Shown here piece by piece: positions 8,397 through 16,137 of a stretch of 64,000 nucleotides of DNA; position 1 is the stretch's first letter, and each line of letters opens with the position of its first letter. The stretch is taken from NCBI RefSeq assembly GCF_003946145.1, contig NZ_RHOC01000002.1:124001-188000 (forward strand). Direction: 5' to 3'. The stretch is from Levilactobacillus huananensis (GTDB lineage Bacteria > Bacillota > Bacilli > Lactobacillales > Lactobacillaceae). The notes beneath the pieces are model-generated. The model saw only the letters and a list, made by a program, of their open reading frames with translations, made no database searches and had not been told where the DNA came from. A program made the position numbers and the translations under genes.

Positions 8397-8819
8397 CTAA
8401 ATAATATGGCTAATCGTATATACGTTTGCGGTGGCTTCTTTTTGAGTGAAGTGTGTGTAAATATCGAGTGTTGTTTGAATGTCAAAGTATCCTAGTTGAA
8501 GTTGAAGAGTCTTCACGTTGATGTTATTAGCAACCTGAATCGAGGCAAAGGCATGACGTAGACCATGAACAGTAATATGTGGGAGACTGGTCTGCATCAG
8601 GACTGAGTTTAGCCAATGGTAGGGAAGAATGTGATGTTTAAACACACTCACAATTCGATTGAGGGTGCTTTCTTTTATGCCTAATCGATAAGACCGTTTA
8701 TATATCTCTCGATATGTGAAATGAGCAGTAACAACCGTTGGTGTATCAGTCAGGTGTTTACCAAATGATTGTTTGACCTCATCAAAAGCGAGCTTTGCAG
8801 CATGGCTGGAAGTGAGATT
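8397..8819 (-). pseudogene. int: decayed site-specific tyrosine integrase
   Basis: The frame is open from 8819 to 8397 without a start codon at its upstream end. It encodes an internal piece of the core-binding domain (AAKLAFDEVKQSFGKHL ... YREIYKRSYRLGIKESTLNR) and then jumps directly to the C-terminal catalytic part with HGLRHAFAS (the HxxR box) and the Tyr in TLDIYTHFT. The approximately 100 residues with the first catalytic Arg and the N-terminal arm-binding domain are missing, consistent with an in-frame internal deletion plus 5' truncation. Its position 107 bp from the 3' end of tRNA-Arg and its orientation are classical for an integrase next to attL. It is not expected to be functional. 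Confidence 0.85.
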
Positions 8820-8882
8820 TCATCGATGAAAGTTTTTCTATTTCAGTTGACCATGTGTGTCAGTATTAGCAGCCAAGGTACC

Positions 8883-8928
8883 CAGTAACTTCATAGAGAC
8901 GCTGACTGCCTGTCTTTATGAAGTCACT
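8883..8928. repeat. imperfect inverted repeat in a gene-free stretch (8820-9227)
   Basis: Arms of about 17 bp (AGTAACTTCATAGAGAC / GTCTTTATGAAGTCACT, two mismatches) are separated by about 11 bp. The surrounding 400 bp, between the integrase remnant and the ImmA gene, contains no ORF with a ribosome binding site or recognisable protein. It probably holds the deleted 5' part of the integrase gene and scrambled flanks. Confidence 0.4.
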
Positions 8929-9227
8929 AATTTTCATTTAATGATGGGTCTCTCTATTCTGAATTAAATTGTATAAAGAATGATAAGTTGCTTTTTTATT
9001 TTCCTAATCGGAGTCACCCCAATTCTAAGTTCCAAGGAGGGAAAACATAGCCAACTTTTTTATAGTCAGCTTTTAACGTTATCGGTTTTGGACGACTACG
9101 GTATAAGGTTTGTAGGACCATTTTTCTCTGAATTATTTCAGCACTTTAATATAATTTTTAAGTTAGATTAGTATTACCACATAAGGAGAACCAACCCGTT
9201 CAAGCGAATGTATGTTCTTTTGAATTC

Positions 9228-9707
9228 CTAAATATTGCTGCTGGTCTGATTGATCAGCAGCTTTTTTACATGGGCCCAGTCTACATACTTGGCAGCCCAT
9301 GTAGGGATGGAAACAGAACGTAACACGCCTTCCTGAGTATCAATAGACTCATCAATATCAGTTCTAGTCAGCATTAACTCGACCATGAAACAGTTGGCTT
9401 CATACTCCGTTCCATAAACCTTAGTATAAAGAGATGATTTTTTAAGAAAGTCGGTATTTTCATCATGGCTACAGCGATCATGACCTAATTCGTGGCCACA
9501 CGTGATTCGCTGCGTCTGACTATCGCTCCTAGAATTTAGGACTATTGAGGAGATACCGTACAATGATGTACGAAACCCCAGTATCTCATCACCTAATTCA
9601 TGGTAATAAACAGGAATTCCAAGGTATTTACATAGTTTAATAGGATCATTAGTATGGTACTTTTTGACTAATGACCAAGCGTTTTTTCTGATTAATTGTC
9701 TTTTCAA
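9228..9707 (-). CDS. ImmA/IrrE family metallopeptidase of the element's immunity region
   Basis: A 159-residue protein with the zinc peptidase signature HELGH in CGHELGHDRCSH (HExxH), followed by EANCFMVELML, the usual downstream Glu region. In ICEBs1 and many phages ImmA-type proteases cleave the CI/ImmR repressor to trigger induction. It lies 14 bp downstream of the repressor gene on the same strand, the standard immR-immA order. The start is probably TTG at 9707, as no ATG fits the N-terminal MKRQLIRKNAW. Confidence 0.88.
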   Translation of the reverse strand: MKRQLIRKNAWSLVKKYHTNDPIKLCKYLGIPVYYHELGDEILGFRTSLYGISSIVLNSRSDSQTQRITCGHELGHDRCSHDENTDFLKKSSLYTKVYGTEYEANCFMVELMLTRTDIDESIDTQEGVLRSVSIPTWAAKYVDWAHVKKLLINQTSSNI

Positions 9708-9721
9708 AAAGGGTCACCAGC

Positions 9722-10129
9722 TCACTCGTTATTTTTTTTGTTGCGTTGTCTAGAGAGAATGAGAGACTCTCGCGCAACTACTTCAAGTGAGGATCTGAGT
9801 AACTCGGCATCGTCGTCAGAGATTTGTTCACCGCCGTTCTTCATAAAAGCGAGGGCACTTTTATTTGAAAGACCACTAATCATATCGTTAACGGTCTTTT
9901 GAATATCCTTCTCATCCGCTTCTGTAAAGGAAGGTGTGTTCGTTCGGCTCAGAAGATAATCAGTAGAAACGTGGAAATAGTCAGCAAGTTCTTCTAATTT
10001 TTTTGCGCTGGGATTGGTTCGTTTTAAACGGTAAAGCGTGTTTTTAGAATATCCAAGGTCATTTTCCACATCATTTATAGATTTTTTTTGGTTTTCAGCT
10101 AATAATTTAATTCTATCAAATAGCGGCAT
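9722..10129 (-). CDS. CI-like repressor (XRE family)
   Basis: A 135-residue protein with an N-terminal HTH (residues about 8-60, including SINDVENDLGYSKNTLYRLK and ADYFHVSTDYLLSR) and a helical C-terminal part. The ATG at 10129 follows GAGGA and is preferred over an upstream in-frame start. It is transcribed divergently from the replication genes, across the palindromic operator at 10162-10211. It probably maintains silence of the element and is inactivated by the adjacent ImmA-like protease. Confidence 0.85.
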   Translation of the reverse strand: MPLFDRIKLLAENQKKSINDVENDLGYSKNTLYRLKRTNPSAKKLEELADYFHVSTDYLLSRTNTPSFTEADEKDIQKTVNDMISGLSNKSALAFMKNGGEQISDDDAELLRSSLEVVARESLILSRQRNKKNNE

Positions 10130-10161
10130 AGAGCCAGTCCTCACAATCTCAAGGAAAAATA

Positions 10162-10213
10162 ATTAAAACATAAGTGTAAAATCGTTGACTAAATTATACT
10201 TATGTTTTAATAT
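10162..10213 (+). promoter_or_regulatory. divergent operator and rightward early promoter
   Basis: Two 18-bp arms in inverted orientation (10162-10179, starting ATTAAAACATAAG, and 10194-10211, ending CTTATGTTTTAAT) match except at one position and lie 14 bp apart. They overlap a promoter with -35 TTGACT (10185-10190), a 17 bp spacer and -10 TAATAT (10208-10213) reading toward the replication genes. A further half-site ATTAAAACAT occurs at about 10322. This is the probable CI operator. Confidence 0.7.
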
Positions 10214-10219
10214 GGTCCT

Positions 10220-10384
10220 TGTAAGCTAATTCAATAGCCAAATGAGCGAATATTAAAGGCTAATCAACGTCGTTCCCAACGAAAGATTGCCTATAAGCGG
10301 CTTATTTAGCTATGTCTTGATATTAAAACATTTGCATAAAAAAGTCAACGAGTATTAGCAAATTTGGTAACGAATTAGCTTACA
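10220..10384. repeat. long inverted repeat in the early leader
   Basis: The left arm 10220-10252 (TGTAAGCTAATTC ... CCAAAT ... AATA) and right arm 10353-10384 (TATT ... ATTTGG ... GAATTAGCTTACA) are complementary over about 30 bp with small interruptions. The outermost 13 bp are perfect. The arms enclose about 100 bp, all within the untranslated leader between the early promoter and the first early gene. Confidence 0.65.
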
Positions 10385-10408
10385 TCCTTATGGAAGGGAG
10401 GCAACAGA

Positions 10409-10609
10409 ATGCCAGAGTTATTAGCAGGACGTGAGCTAGTCAACACATATTTGCATGACAACAATATCAGTATTACAAGTCTGGGTGCAACTTATGGTAA
10501 AGGCCGTATGTACATGGCTGAAGTGCTGAATGGTAAAAAGAAGAATCCGGCAGCCAATCAATTAATTTTGAAAATTATTAATGATTTCCATATTCGGCCA
10601 AAAGAATAG
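10409..10609 (+). CDS. small phage-type DNA-binding protein (Cro-like position)
   Basis: A 66-residue protein with an HTH-like pattern (ITSLGATYGKGRMYMAEVLNG). It is the first gene after the divergent operator, where phages carry Cro. The ribosome binding site GAAGGGAGG precedes the ATG. The family is not firmly identified. It is likely a regulator of the early operon. Confidence 0.65.
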   Translation: MPELLAGRELVNTYLHDNNISITSLGATYGKGRMYMAEVLNGKKKNPAANQLILKIINDFHIRPKE

Positions 10610-10626
10610 GAGATATTTGGCTTGTC

Positions 10627-10698
10627 ATGACTTTAGCAATCGAAACCCTATTATTGTTCATACTCGAGTGGCCATTGTGGTTGGGAGAATGTATTTGA
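10627..10698 (+). CDS. possible 23-residue hydrophobic peptide
   Basis: An ATG at 10627 opens MTLAIETLLLFILEWPLWLG and ends at a TGA before the next ribosome binding site. AGGAGAT lies about 12 bp upstream. It is too short to assign and may be chance, but it fits a compact early phage operon. Confidence 0.25.
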   Translation: MTLAIETLLLFILEWPLWLGECI

Positions 10699-10713
10699 TT
10701 AGGAGAGATGGTA

Positions 10714-10896
10714 ATGAAGTTAGATATTCCGGAAAGTGTAATGGATCAGCTTTTTATGGAATTATTGCCAATTGCTTCCAAGGCATTTAAACAAGCGGCT
10801 CAGCGCGAGGGACTTCCCTTCTGGATGAAAAAGGGAGAAGCCGTGTATGCCAACATTGCTCCAATTACCTTGCGCAATTATATCAAAAGGGACTAA
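10714..10896 (+). CDS. DUF771/excisionase-like phage protein
   Basis: A 60-residue protein that ends with a motif typical of the MerR-like fold in phage DUF771 and AlpA-type proteins (LPFWMKKGEAVYANIAPITL, then RNYIKRD). Such proteins sit early in Gram-positive phage operons and bind DNA as accessory replication or excision factors. The ATG at 10714 follows AGGAGAG by 6 bp and is preferred over 10708. Confidence 0.6.
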   Translation: MKLDIPESVMDQLFMELLPIASKAFKQAAQREGLPFWMKKGEAVYANIAPITLRNYIKRD

Positions 10897-11004
10897 TTAA
10901 AATCACCATGGAGGGTGGTGGTGCAGAGTGAATTTCAAAAACAGGCAGTTGATGATTTTTACCATAGCAATGAATATTAAAGATCTGTGCGAGGGATGAA
11001 TTGA

Positions 11005-11085
11005 ATGGAAGCAACATTAATTTTTATTTTAGTCTTTGGGCTAGGCGGCATACTGAGAGTTGCCTATGAAAGGTGGCGAAAATAA
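11005..11085 (+). CDS. 26-residue single-span membrane peptide
   Basis: The ORF MEATLIFILVFGLGGILRVA plus six residues has a hydrophobic helix followed by a basic tail, and GAGGGATG upstream of the ATG. Similar tiny membrane peptides are common in early operons of lactobacillus phages; the function is unknown. Just upstream, a GTG-started 19-residue ORF (10921-10980, MQSEFQKQAVDDFYHSNEY) is a weaker candidate. Confidence 0.4.
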   Translation: MEATLIFILVFGLGGILRVAYERWRK

Positions 11086-11243
11086 TTATTCAAACTAAAA
11101 AGACAGTTACTAGATTGTGGAAGGTATTATTTCAAAATTTTAAGCCACAGGCAAAAGAAAATCCCATTAGCGTTGCAACGCTAACGAGCTTATCAACTTC
11201 ATGGATAACTGGAAAAGCCGGGCACCCAATTAATACGATTTAG
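11073..11243 (+). CDS. 56-residue basic protein candidate (GTG start)
   Basis: The ORF starts at GTG 11073, overlaps the previous small ORF by 13 bp and encodes MAKIIIQTKKTVTRLWKVLF followed by a Ser/Thr-rich tail ending at TAG 11243. It is basic and amphipathic. No good ribosome binding site is visible, so coding status is uncertain. From 11244 to 11384 I see nothing beyond the ribosome binding site of the primase gene. Confidence 0.35.
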   Translation: MAKIIIQTKKTVTRLWKVLFQNFKPQAKENPISVATLTSLSTSWITGKAGHPINTI

Positions 11244-11384
11244 ATGGTTTTCAATATATCCTCCAGGCAACAGGTGCACCAGCTAAAGCCACTCCTAAAC
11301 GAATCCTCGTAACCCATTCGCTAATGCTAGTGGTTCCATTGGAATTTCGGACAATGATTTGCCGTTATAGAAGGGAGTGTCAAA

Positions 11385-13679
11385 ATGTATGAACGAATTC
11401 CACAGGAGCTCAAGTCCCTGAAACGGTGGGGGCTTTATAAACTCGAGTGGCAACCAGAACGAGGAAAGTATACCAAATACCCCAAAGATCCATCCAATGG
11501 TGGGAATGGAAAATCTAATGACCCGGCTACCTGGTCAGATTTTGAGACCGCCCTGCAAGCGATGGGTGATTATGGTATGGATGGATTGGGATTTTATTTT
11601 CAGCCCCCATACGTTGGTATTGATGTTGATCACTTAGACCAAGATCTTGATCGCTGGCGCGCAGGAGAGGTTGATGAAAATGAAGTTCAACACTTTCTTA
11701 CCATCACGAAATCTTATGCTGAAACCAGTGTATCAGGAACGGGAATTCATATCATTGTTAAGGGAGAAATTCCGGGTGATCGGCGTCGTAAAGGTAATGT
11801 TGAGATGTACACGTCAGGGCGTTTCTTTGCCATGACAGGTAACCAAATCGGTCCATACAACGAAATCAATCGGCCAAAACCTAAGCTAATGGAATTGTTG
11901 TATGACCGCTATTTAAGAACCAGCAGTGAGGTGCCTTTAGCAAATAATCAGTTACCACAGTTGAATAATTTGTCAGAAACGGAAGTTATAGCGCGAGCTG
12001 AGTCCTCACGAACTGGTCAGCGATTCCGGATGTTCATGGAAGGTGGTTGGGAACAGTTCTATACTTCCCAATCTGAAGCTGACCTAGCATTCGCTAATGA
12101 TTTGGCTTTCTGGACCGGTCGAGATTTTGCGAAGATGGACAGTATCTTTCGGCAGTCGAATCTGATACGTGGAAAGTGGGATGAGAAGCATGGCAAAACG
12201 ACCTACGGGGTTGCGACACTGAACAAAGCGATTAATGAAACGCATGATGTATTCAATCACCCTAAAGCACCGTTGAAATACAATTCTGAATTTGGTACCC
12301 AAACTGAAGGAAAGAAAGACACACCGCCTCGTAGTTATGATGACACAGGGAATGCGGATCGCTTTATAGATCGATATGGTGGACTGGTCAAATATTCTTT
12401 CACGGACAAGACTTGGATTGTGTACAACGGTAGCTATTGGGTGACAGATGAAACCGGCCAAGTCCACAGTTTAGTAGATAATGTTGTGGAAAATATGAAG
12501 AATGAAAAAGTAGGCATTCCACCGAATAGCGAATTATCTGAAAAACATGCTACTGAGAAATTTCAAAAACATATCCAAAGGTCTCGTTCTAATTCTGGAA
12601 AGAAGGCCATGATGGAAGAGCTGAAACACCGGGTTCCCGTTCTTCATGGTGAGTTTGATAATGATAAGACATTGCTTAACGTGGCAAATGGTTATATTGA
12701 TCTTTCAAATGGAATTTTGAATGATCACGATATTAAGAAGCTGTTCTCACGGCAGGCATCGGTGGCGTATAGCGAGACGATTGATGCCCCAAAGTGGAAA
12801 CTGTTTCTCAACCAGATCTTCAACAATAATCAAGAACTTATTGATTACGTTCAAAAGGCAGTGGGTTATTCACTAACTGGTTCCACAAAAGAGCAGGTTA
12901 TGTTCATTCTTTATGGGAATGGTCGCAATGGTAAGTCAATATTTATTGATACGATTGTTGACACTTTAGGAAACTATGCACGTTCGATGCAGGCTGATTC
13001 AATTATGGTTAAGAACAATAGCTCCACAGTTAACTCAGACATTGCTCGTCTTGAGGGAGCACGATTGGTTGCTTCTAGTGAACCCAACGATGGACTACGA
13101 CTAGATGAGGGACTAGTTAAGCAATTGACTGGTGGCGATACGGTGACAGCACGCTATTTATACGGAAAAGAGTTTGAGTTCAAACCGGAGTTTAAATTGT
13201 GGCTAGCGACTAATCACAAGCCATTCATTAGGGGAACCGATGATGGTATTTGGCGGCGACTGATGTTAATCCCATTTGCTGTGAAGATTTCAGATAATCG
13301 TGTTGATAAGGATCTCAAGTATAAGCTTCAACGTGAAGAAGTTGGAATTCTTAATTGGGCTGTTGAGGGAGCAATCAAATGGCAACGTGAAGGGCTTAAG
13401 CCACCAGAAAGTGTGGTTCAAGCAAGCCAAGACTATCGAAATGAGATGGATGTAACTGCAGGATTTATGGAGGAGTGTTGCACGGTTGGTAAAGGTGAAC
13501 TGGTTCGGGCCAGCCAATTATATCAGCGGTATAAGCAATGGACTAATGACAATTCTCAATACTTGATGAATTCAACCAAGTTTGGTACAGAAATGGGTGA
13601 TAAGTATATCAAGAAACGAGATTCACGAGGCGTTTATTATGTGGGTCTTAGCTTGAGAATGAATGCAAAGCCTTTTTGA
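11385..13679 (+). CDS. phage/satellite primase-helicase (PrimPol-like N-terminus plus D5/SF3 helicase)
   Basis: A 764-residue replication protein. Residues about 1-170 resemble the primase-polymerase or DUF-type domain of phage primases (GLGFYFQPPYVGIDVDHLD, with the acidic DxD pair, and SVSGTGIHIIVKGEIP). Residues about 230-290 look like the primase C-terminal helical domain. A D5_N-like region follows, then an SF3 helicase with Walker A YGNGRNGKSIF (about residues 510-520), an acidic Walker B-like region (RLVASSEPNDGLRLDEGLVK) and a sensor region (LWLATNHKPF). It is expected to recognise the adjacent iterons and initiate replication, as in P4-like and SaPI Rep proteins. The ribosome binding site GAAGGGAG supports the ATG at 11385. 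Confidence 0.9.
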   Translation: MYERIPQELKSLKRWGLYKLEWQPERGKYTKYPKDPSNGGNGKSNDPATWSDFETALQAMGDYGMDGLGFYFQPPYVGIDVDHLDQDLDRWRAGEVDENEVQHFLTITKSYAETSVSGTGIHIIVKGEIPGDRRRKGNVEMYTSGRFFAMTGNQIGPYNEINRPKPKLMELLYDRYLRTSSEVPLANNQLPQLNNLSETEVIARAESSRTGQRFRMFMEGGWEQFYTSQSEADLAFANDLAFWTGRDFAKMDSIFRQSNLIRGKWDEKHGKTTYGVATLNKAINETHDVFNHPKAPLKYNSEFGTQTEGKKDTPPRSYDDTGNADRFIDRYGGLVKYSFTDKTWIVYNGSYWVTDETGQVHSLVDNVVENMKNEKVGIPPNSELSEKHATEKFQKHIQRSRSNSGKKAMMEELKHRVPVLHGEFDNDKTLLNVANGYIDLSNGILNDHDIKKLFSRQASVAYSETIDAPKWKLFLNQIFNNNQELIDYVQKAVGYSLTGSTKEQVMFILYGNGRNGKSIFIDTIVDTLGNYARSMQADSIMVKNNSSTVNSDIARLEGARLVASSEPNDGLRLDEGLVKQLTGGDTVTARYLYGKEFEFKPEFKLWLATNHKPFIRGTDDGIWRRLMLIPFAVKISDNRVDKDLKYKLQREEVGILNWAVEGAIKWQREGLKPPESVVQASQDYRNEMDVTAGFMEECCTVGKGELVRASQLYQRYKQWTNDNSQYLMNSTKFGTEMGDKYIKKRDSRGVYYVGLSLRMNAKPF

Positions 13680-13701
13680 GATGGTGACTAACAAGTAACG
13701 A

Positions 13702-13935
13702 ATGTAGGGTATGTAGGGGTGTGTCGGCAGCTGTAGGCCCCCTCAATCGCTTGGCCCCGTTGAGCTGTGTACAGTTATGCATACTTTCTTCTATATACCA
13801 TCAATTAATATAAATAAAGATATATAAGAAAATGGATAAAAGTGCCTACATTTACTACATTGCCTACATATCCCACGTGTATCAAGGGATGGGAAGCAGT
13901 GTAGATGTGAAAATGCCCCTGCATAACACCTACAG
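13702..13935. other. candidate replication origin with iterons flanking an AT-rich core
   Basis: Directly after the primase-helicase gene, three copies of (A/C)TGTAGG lie on the plus strand (13702, 13711, 13731). Four inverted copies, (C/A)CTACA(T/G), lie at 13845, 13854, 13863 and 13929. Between the two groups is an extremely AT-rich stretch (about 13775-13840). This symmetric layout, short iterons on both sides of an AT-rich core just 3' of the replication gene, matches the known SaPI origin layout. The rest of 13936-14170 contains no gene that I can support. Confidence 0.6.
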
Positions 13936-14170
13936 GCAATGGAGATAACTTTATAGAAAGTGAATACAAAATACAAAACGGAAATTAGGTTTTTTCCTAG
14001 AAATTTTACTGCTCTTTGTGGTTTTGGACCTTCAGATGGATGATTCCTATGTTTAGAAGAGGGCGAGTAACTAGCTAGAAGAGATTCACACCATTTATTC
14101 AACTCTTTTTAGTTTTATATGGCGTTGTTAGGAGTGTGGATGAGGCAGTGAGAATTGTGAGGTAATTACG

Positions 14171-14545
14171 ATGACACTAAATAAGCCACTATTATCACGG
14201 CTTAGAGAAGTTGAAGCAAGATATGGAAGTAATGAATGGCCGCCTAAAGTTACCAAAGAGTTAAATAGGCTGGCTAATAGAATTCGAGATCCAGTTAGTG
14301 TAGGTCTCATCAAAACGATTTGGCTATATAAGCGTGGATTTGTGGAGTCGTACATTGAGAAAAGAATGGGTAAAAGTCGAATATGGGTTAATCAGAAACA
14401 TCCGAAAGAGACGTTTTATGTATTGACGCAAGGGGATCGAAAGCACTTATCACATTTGATTGAATCAGGGACCACGTTTAAAGATATTTGTCAGGAAATG
14501 CGGCGTAAGCCAAGCTGGCTACGAGAGATGATGAAGCGGTTATGA
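14171..14545 (+). CDS. hypothetical element-encoded protein, HTH-like C-terminus
   Basis: A 124-residue, basic protein. The C-terminal region (THFKDICQEMRRKPSWLREMM type pattern, residues about 98-122) and the segment SYIEKRMGKSRIWVNQKH each resemble helix-turn-helix units. It lies between the candidate origin and the late regulator, so a regulatory or replication-accessory role is plausible, but I do not recognise the family. A weak GAGG lies upstream of the ATG. The 14546-14792 gap after it shows nothing I can identify. Confidence 0.6.
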   Translation: MTLNKPLLSRLREVEARYGSNEWPPKVTKELNRLANRIRDPVSVGLIKTIWLYKRGFVESYIEKRMGKSRIWVNQKHPKETFYVLTQGDRKHLSHLIESGTTFKDICQEMRRKPSWLREMMKRL

Positions 14546-14801
14546 AAAAACATAGTTGTACGCAAAAGGGAGGCAACAATTTATTTGACCATTCTATGCA
14601 GATATTCCTGCGCCAATGGTTCAGAGGTTTTATAGTCGAAGACGCTATTAGAGTCCCTGAAAAAATTTAGAGAAAACGAACGCCTATATTGAGCGCTTGA
14701 TTCAGTTTGAGAAAGCCAGAGAAGTATTCTATGTTCTTAGGTTAGCAAAGGTTAGTTAAGGTTGAAAAATAAAAGTAAATAACGATGAAAGGGTGATGCT
14801 T

Positions 14802-15221
14802 GTGAGGACAGCTACGTTTCATTTTGTAGAGGAAATTCTGAGAGACTATCCTGAAACAGAAAAAAACATTCGATATATTCAACAAGAGGTCCTTGGCCCA
14901 TTTAATCTCGAACCTGATGTGGGCATTGGTGGTCGGCGAAAACAGAATAGAAGCTCACGAGGTGTCGAATACCAAGCCATGACAATTGCGACTAGTAAAG
15001 CAATTCATAATTTGCGTATTAATCAATACGTCGTTGAAGTTACTTTGGCTGAGTCTGATGATCTTACGCAGGAAATCATTACCGAGCTGTATTTCAAGCG
15101 TAATTCGACGTTGACAATTACGGGGGTCGCAATGAAACTTCATATTGGACGAACAGTTGCTAGTCGTAAGCGAACGAGCTTTTTCGAGAAGGTAGTCCAT
15201 CAATTAGGTATTAGACCCTAG
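14802..15221 (+). CDS. ArpU-family phage late transcriptional regulator
   Basis: A 139-residue protein with the size, charge pattern and C-terminal HTH layout of ArpU/autolysin-regulatory family proteins (late-gene activators of Gram-positive phages and satellites). The C-terminal part VAMKLHIGRTVASRKRTSFF resembles a sigma-region-4-like HTH. The probable start is GTG 14802, 7 bp after AAAGGGTG; ATG 14796 and GTG 14793 overlap the ribosome binding site. It ends 40 bp before the late promoter motif at 15261, whose second copy lies before the helveticin gene. Confidence 0.7.
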   Translation: MRTATFHFVEEILRDYPETEKNIRYIQQEVLGPFNLEPDVGIGGRRKQNRSSRGVEYQAMTIATSKAIHNLRINQYVVEVTLAESDDLTQEIITELYFKRNSTLTITGVAMKLHIGRTVASRKRTSFFEKVVHQLGIRP

Positions 15222-15260
15222 AACAAATCAAATGTGTAGCTGAAAGAATATACAAAATTT

Positions 15261-15299
15261 GCACGCACGACAGTTCAAAGCCACATATACTTGTAATAT
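15261..15299 (+). promoter_or_regulatory. putative ArpU-dependent late promoter, copy 1
   Basis: GCACGCA at 15261-15267, then 17 bp, then ATATACTT at 15285-15292, then TAATAT at 15294-15299. The same elements with exactly the same 17 bp gap recur at 17394-17425 before the helveticin gene. There is no -35 consensus, as expected for an activator-dependent promoter. Confidence 0.6.
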
Positions 15300-15325
15300 G
15301 GTAATTCCGTCAAGGGATTGCCGGT

Positions 15326-15388
15326 GAGTCATGTCTATGATGGTTCTTCCGGTTATGCCGTGATGGGTTCGATTCCCATCATGACATT
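15326..15388 (+). other. tRNA-like sequence, not a complete tRNA
   Basis: The 3' part has a perfect T-arm (ATGGG / TTCGATT / CCCAT) followed by CATGACA, which pairs with TGTC(T)ATG or GTCATG upstream. Only about 23-28 nt lie between acceptor and T-arm, too few for both D and anticodon arms. It lies just downstream of the late promoter motif, where lactobacillus phages often carry tRNA genes. It could be a degenerate tRNA or an RNA structural mimic. Confidence 0.45.
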
Positions 15389-15483
15389 AGCGGTGTAATT
15401 CAATATGCTGCGACTACTTCCTAGGTGCTCCGATTATATTTTGTCTCTAAACAACTAGTTTTTTCTTTCCTTATATACACAAT

Positions 15484-15509
15484 TGGCGTAGCTGGTGCTG
15501 CGCCTTTTT
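15484..15509 (+). terminator. rho-independent terminator in the late region
   Basis: GGCGTAGC pairs with GCTGCGCC (one G-U) around a TGGT loop and is followed by TTTTT. Together with the late promoter motif it brackets a transcript of about 190 nt containing the tRNA-like sequence. From 15510 to 15700 I see no gene. This is the place where packaging and structural genes would be expected. Confidence 0.65.
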
Positions 15510-15711
15510 GCTGTAGAGAGTGGGATTAAATATGATTTGGTTGTTTTCGTGACTTGGATGGTGATGAGAAAGCGATTATGGCCGATACATTGGTAAAGAT
15601 TTTTTTGATTTAAGATTCCCGACTAAAGTATTTGAAAAGTAGTCCGACAAAGCGCACACACTACTGATGCTGGTTTGTAGAAATTTAAAAAATGAAGGGG
15701 GGGTGTTACCT

Positions 15712-16122
15712 ATGATGAAAGGAACTTTTGATATTGCGTCCGTGCTGACTTTTGTATTGACTATTGTACCGGCAATTTATAAATTGTTACGTCCACTGAT
15801 TACAGCCAAGATTGAGACCCAGAAGAGTGAAAATACAAGACATGATTTAGAAATCGCTGATGACTACGCCGCTGCTATTGTTGCAGAAATGGCGGTCATG
15901 GCTAACTTGTCTAGTGCCGATCGAAAAACTGAAGCTGTGCGATTCGTTATTAATGCGATGCAGGATCTTGGCAAGACAATCTCTACCGAAACTGCGGGGG
16001 CAAAGGTTGAAGCGGCCTATCAGAATTACAAGAATAATATTGGCGGAGATGTGCATAAAGTATCGAAAACAATTGAAGCCACAGCTGATCCTGACCCGGA
16101 TGATCAAAGTGAAGTCAATTAG
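15712..16122 (+). CDS. phage holin, LLH family
   Basis: A 136-residue protein with one N-terminal membrane span (VLTFVLTIVPAIYKLLRPL, about residues 10-28) followed by a long charged helical domain and an acidic C-terminus (DPDPDDQ). This layout matches the LLH-type holins of lactobacillus phages. AAGGGGGGG lies upstream of the ATG at 15712. It is followed 15 bp later by the lysin gene, a typical lysis cassette. Holins form membrane lesions that release the lysin at the end of the lytic cycle. Confidence 0.7.
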   Translation: MMKGTFDIASVLTFVLTIVPAIYKLLRPLITAKIETQKSENTRHDLEIADDYAAAIVAEMAVMANLSSADRKTEAVRFVINAMQDLGKTISTETAGAKVEAAYQNYKNNIGGDVHKVSKTIEATADPDPDDQSEVN

Positions 16123-16137
16123 AAAGGGGTACTGAAA

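Noticed and set aside
8980-9171. 63-codon plus-strand ORF between the integrase remnant and ImmA
   Set aside because: No ribosome binding site, odd composition, no recognisable pattern; it lies in eroded DNA.
15326-15388. Calling this sequence a functional tRNA gene
   Set aside because: The T-arm and acceptor are good, but fewer than 30 nt remain for D and anticodon arms; kept only as a tRNA-like element.
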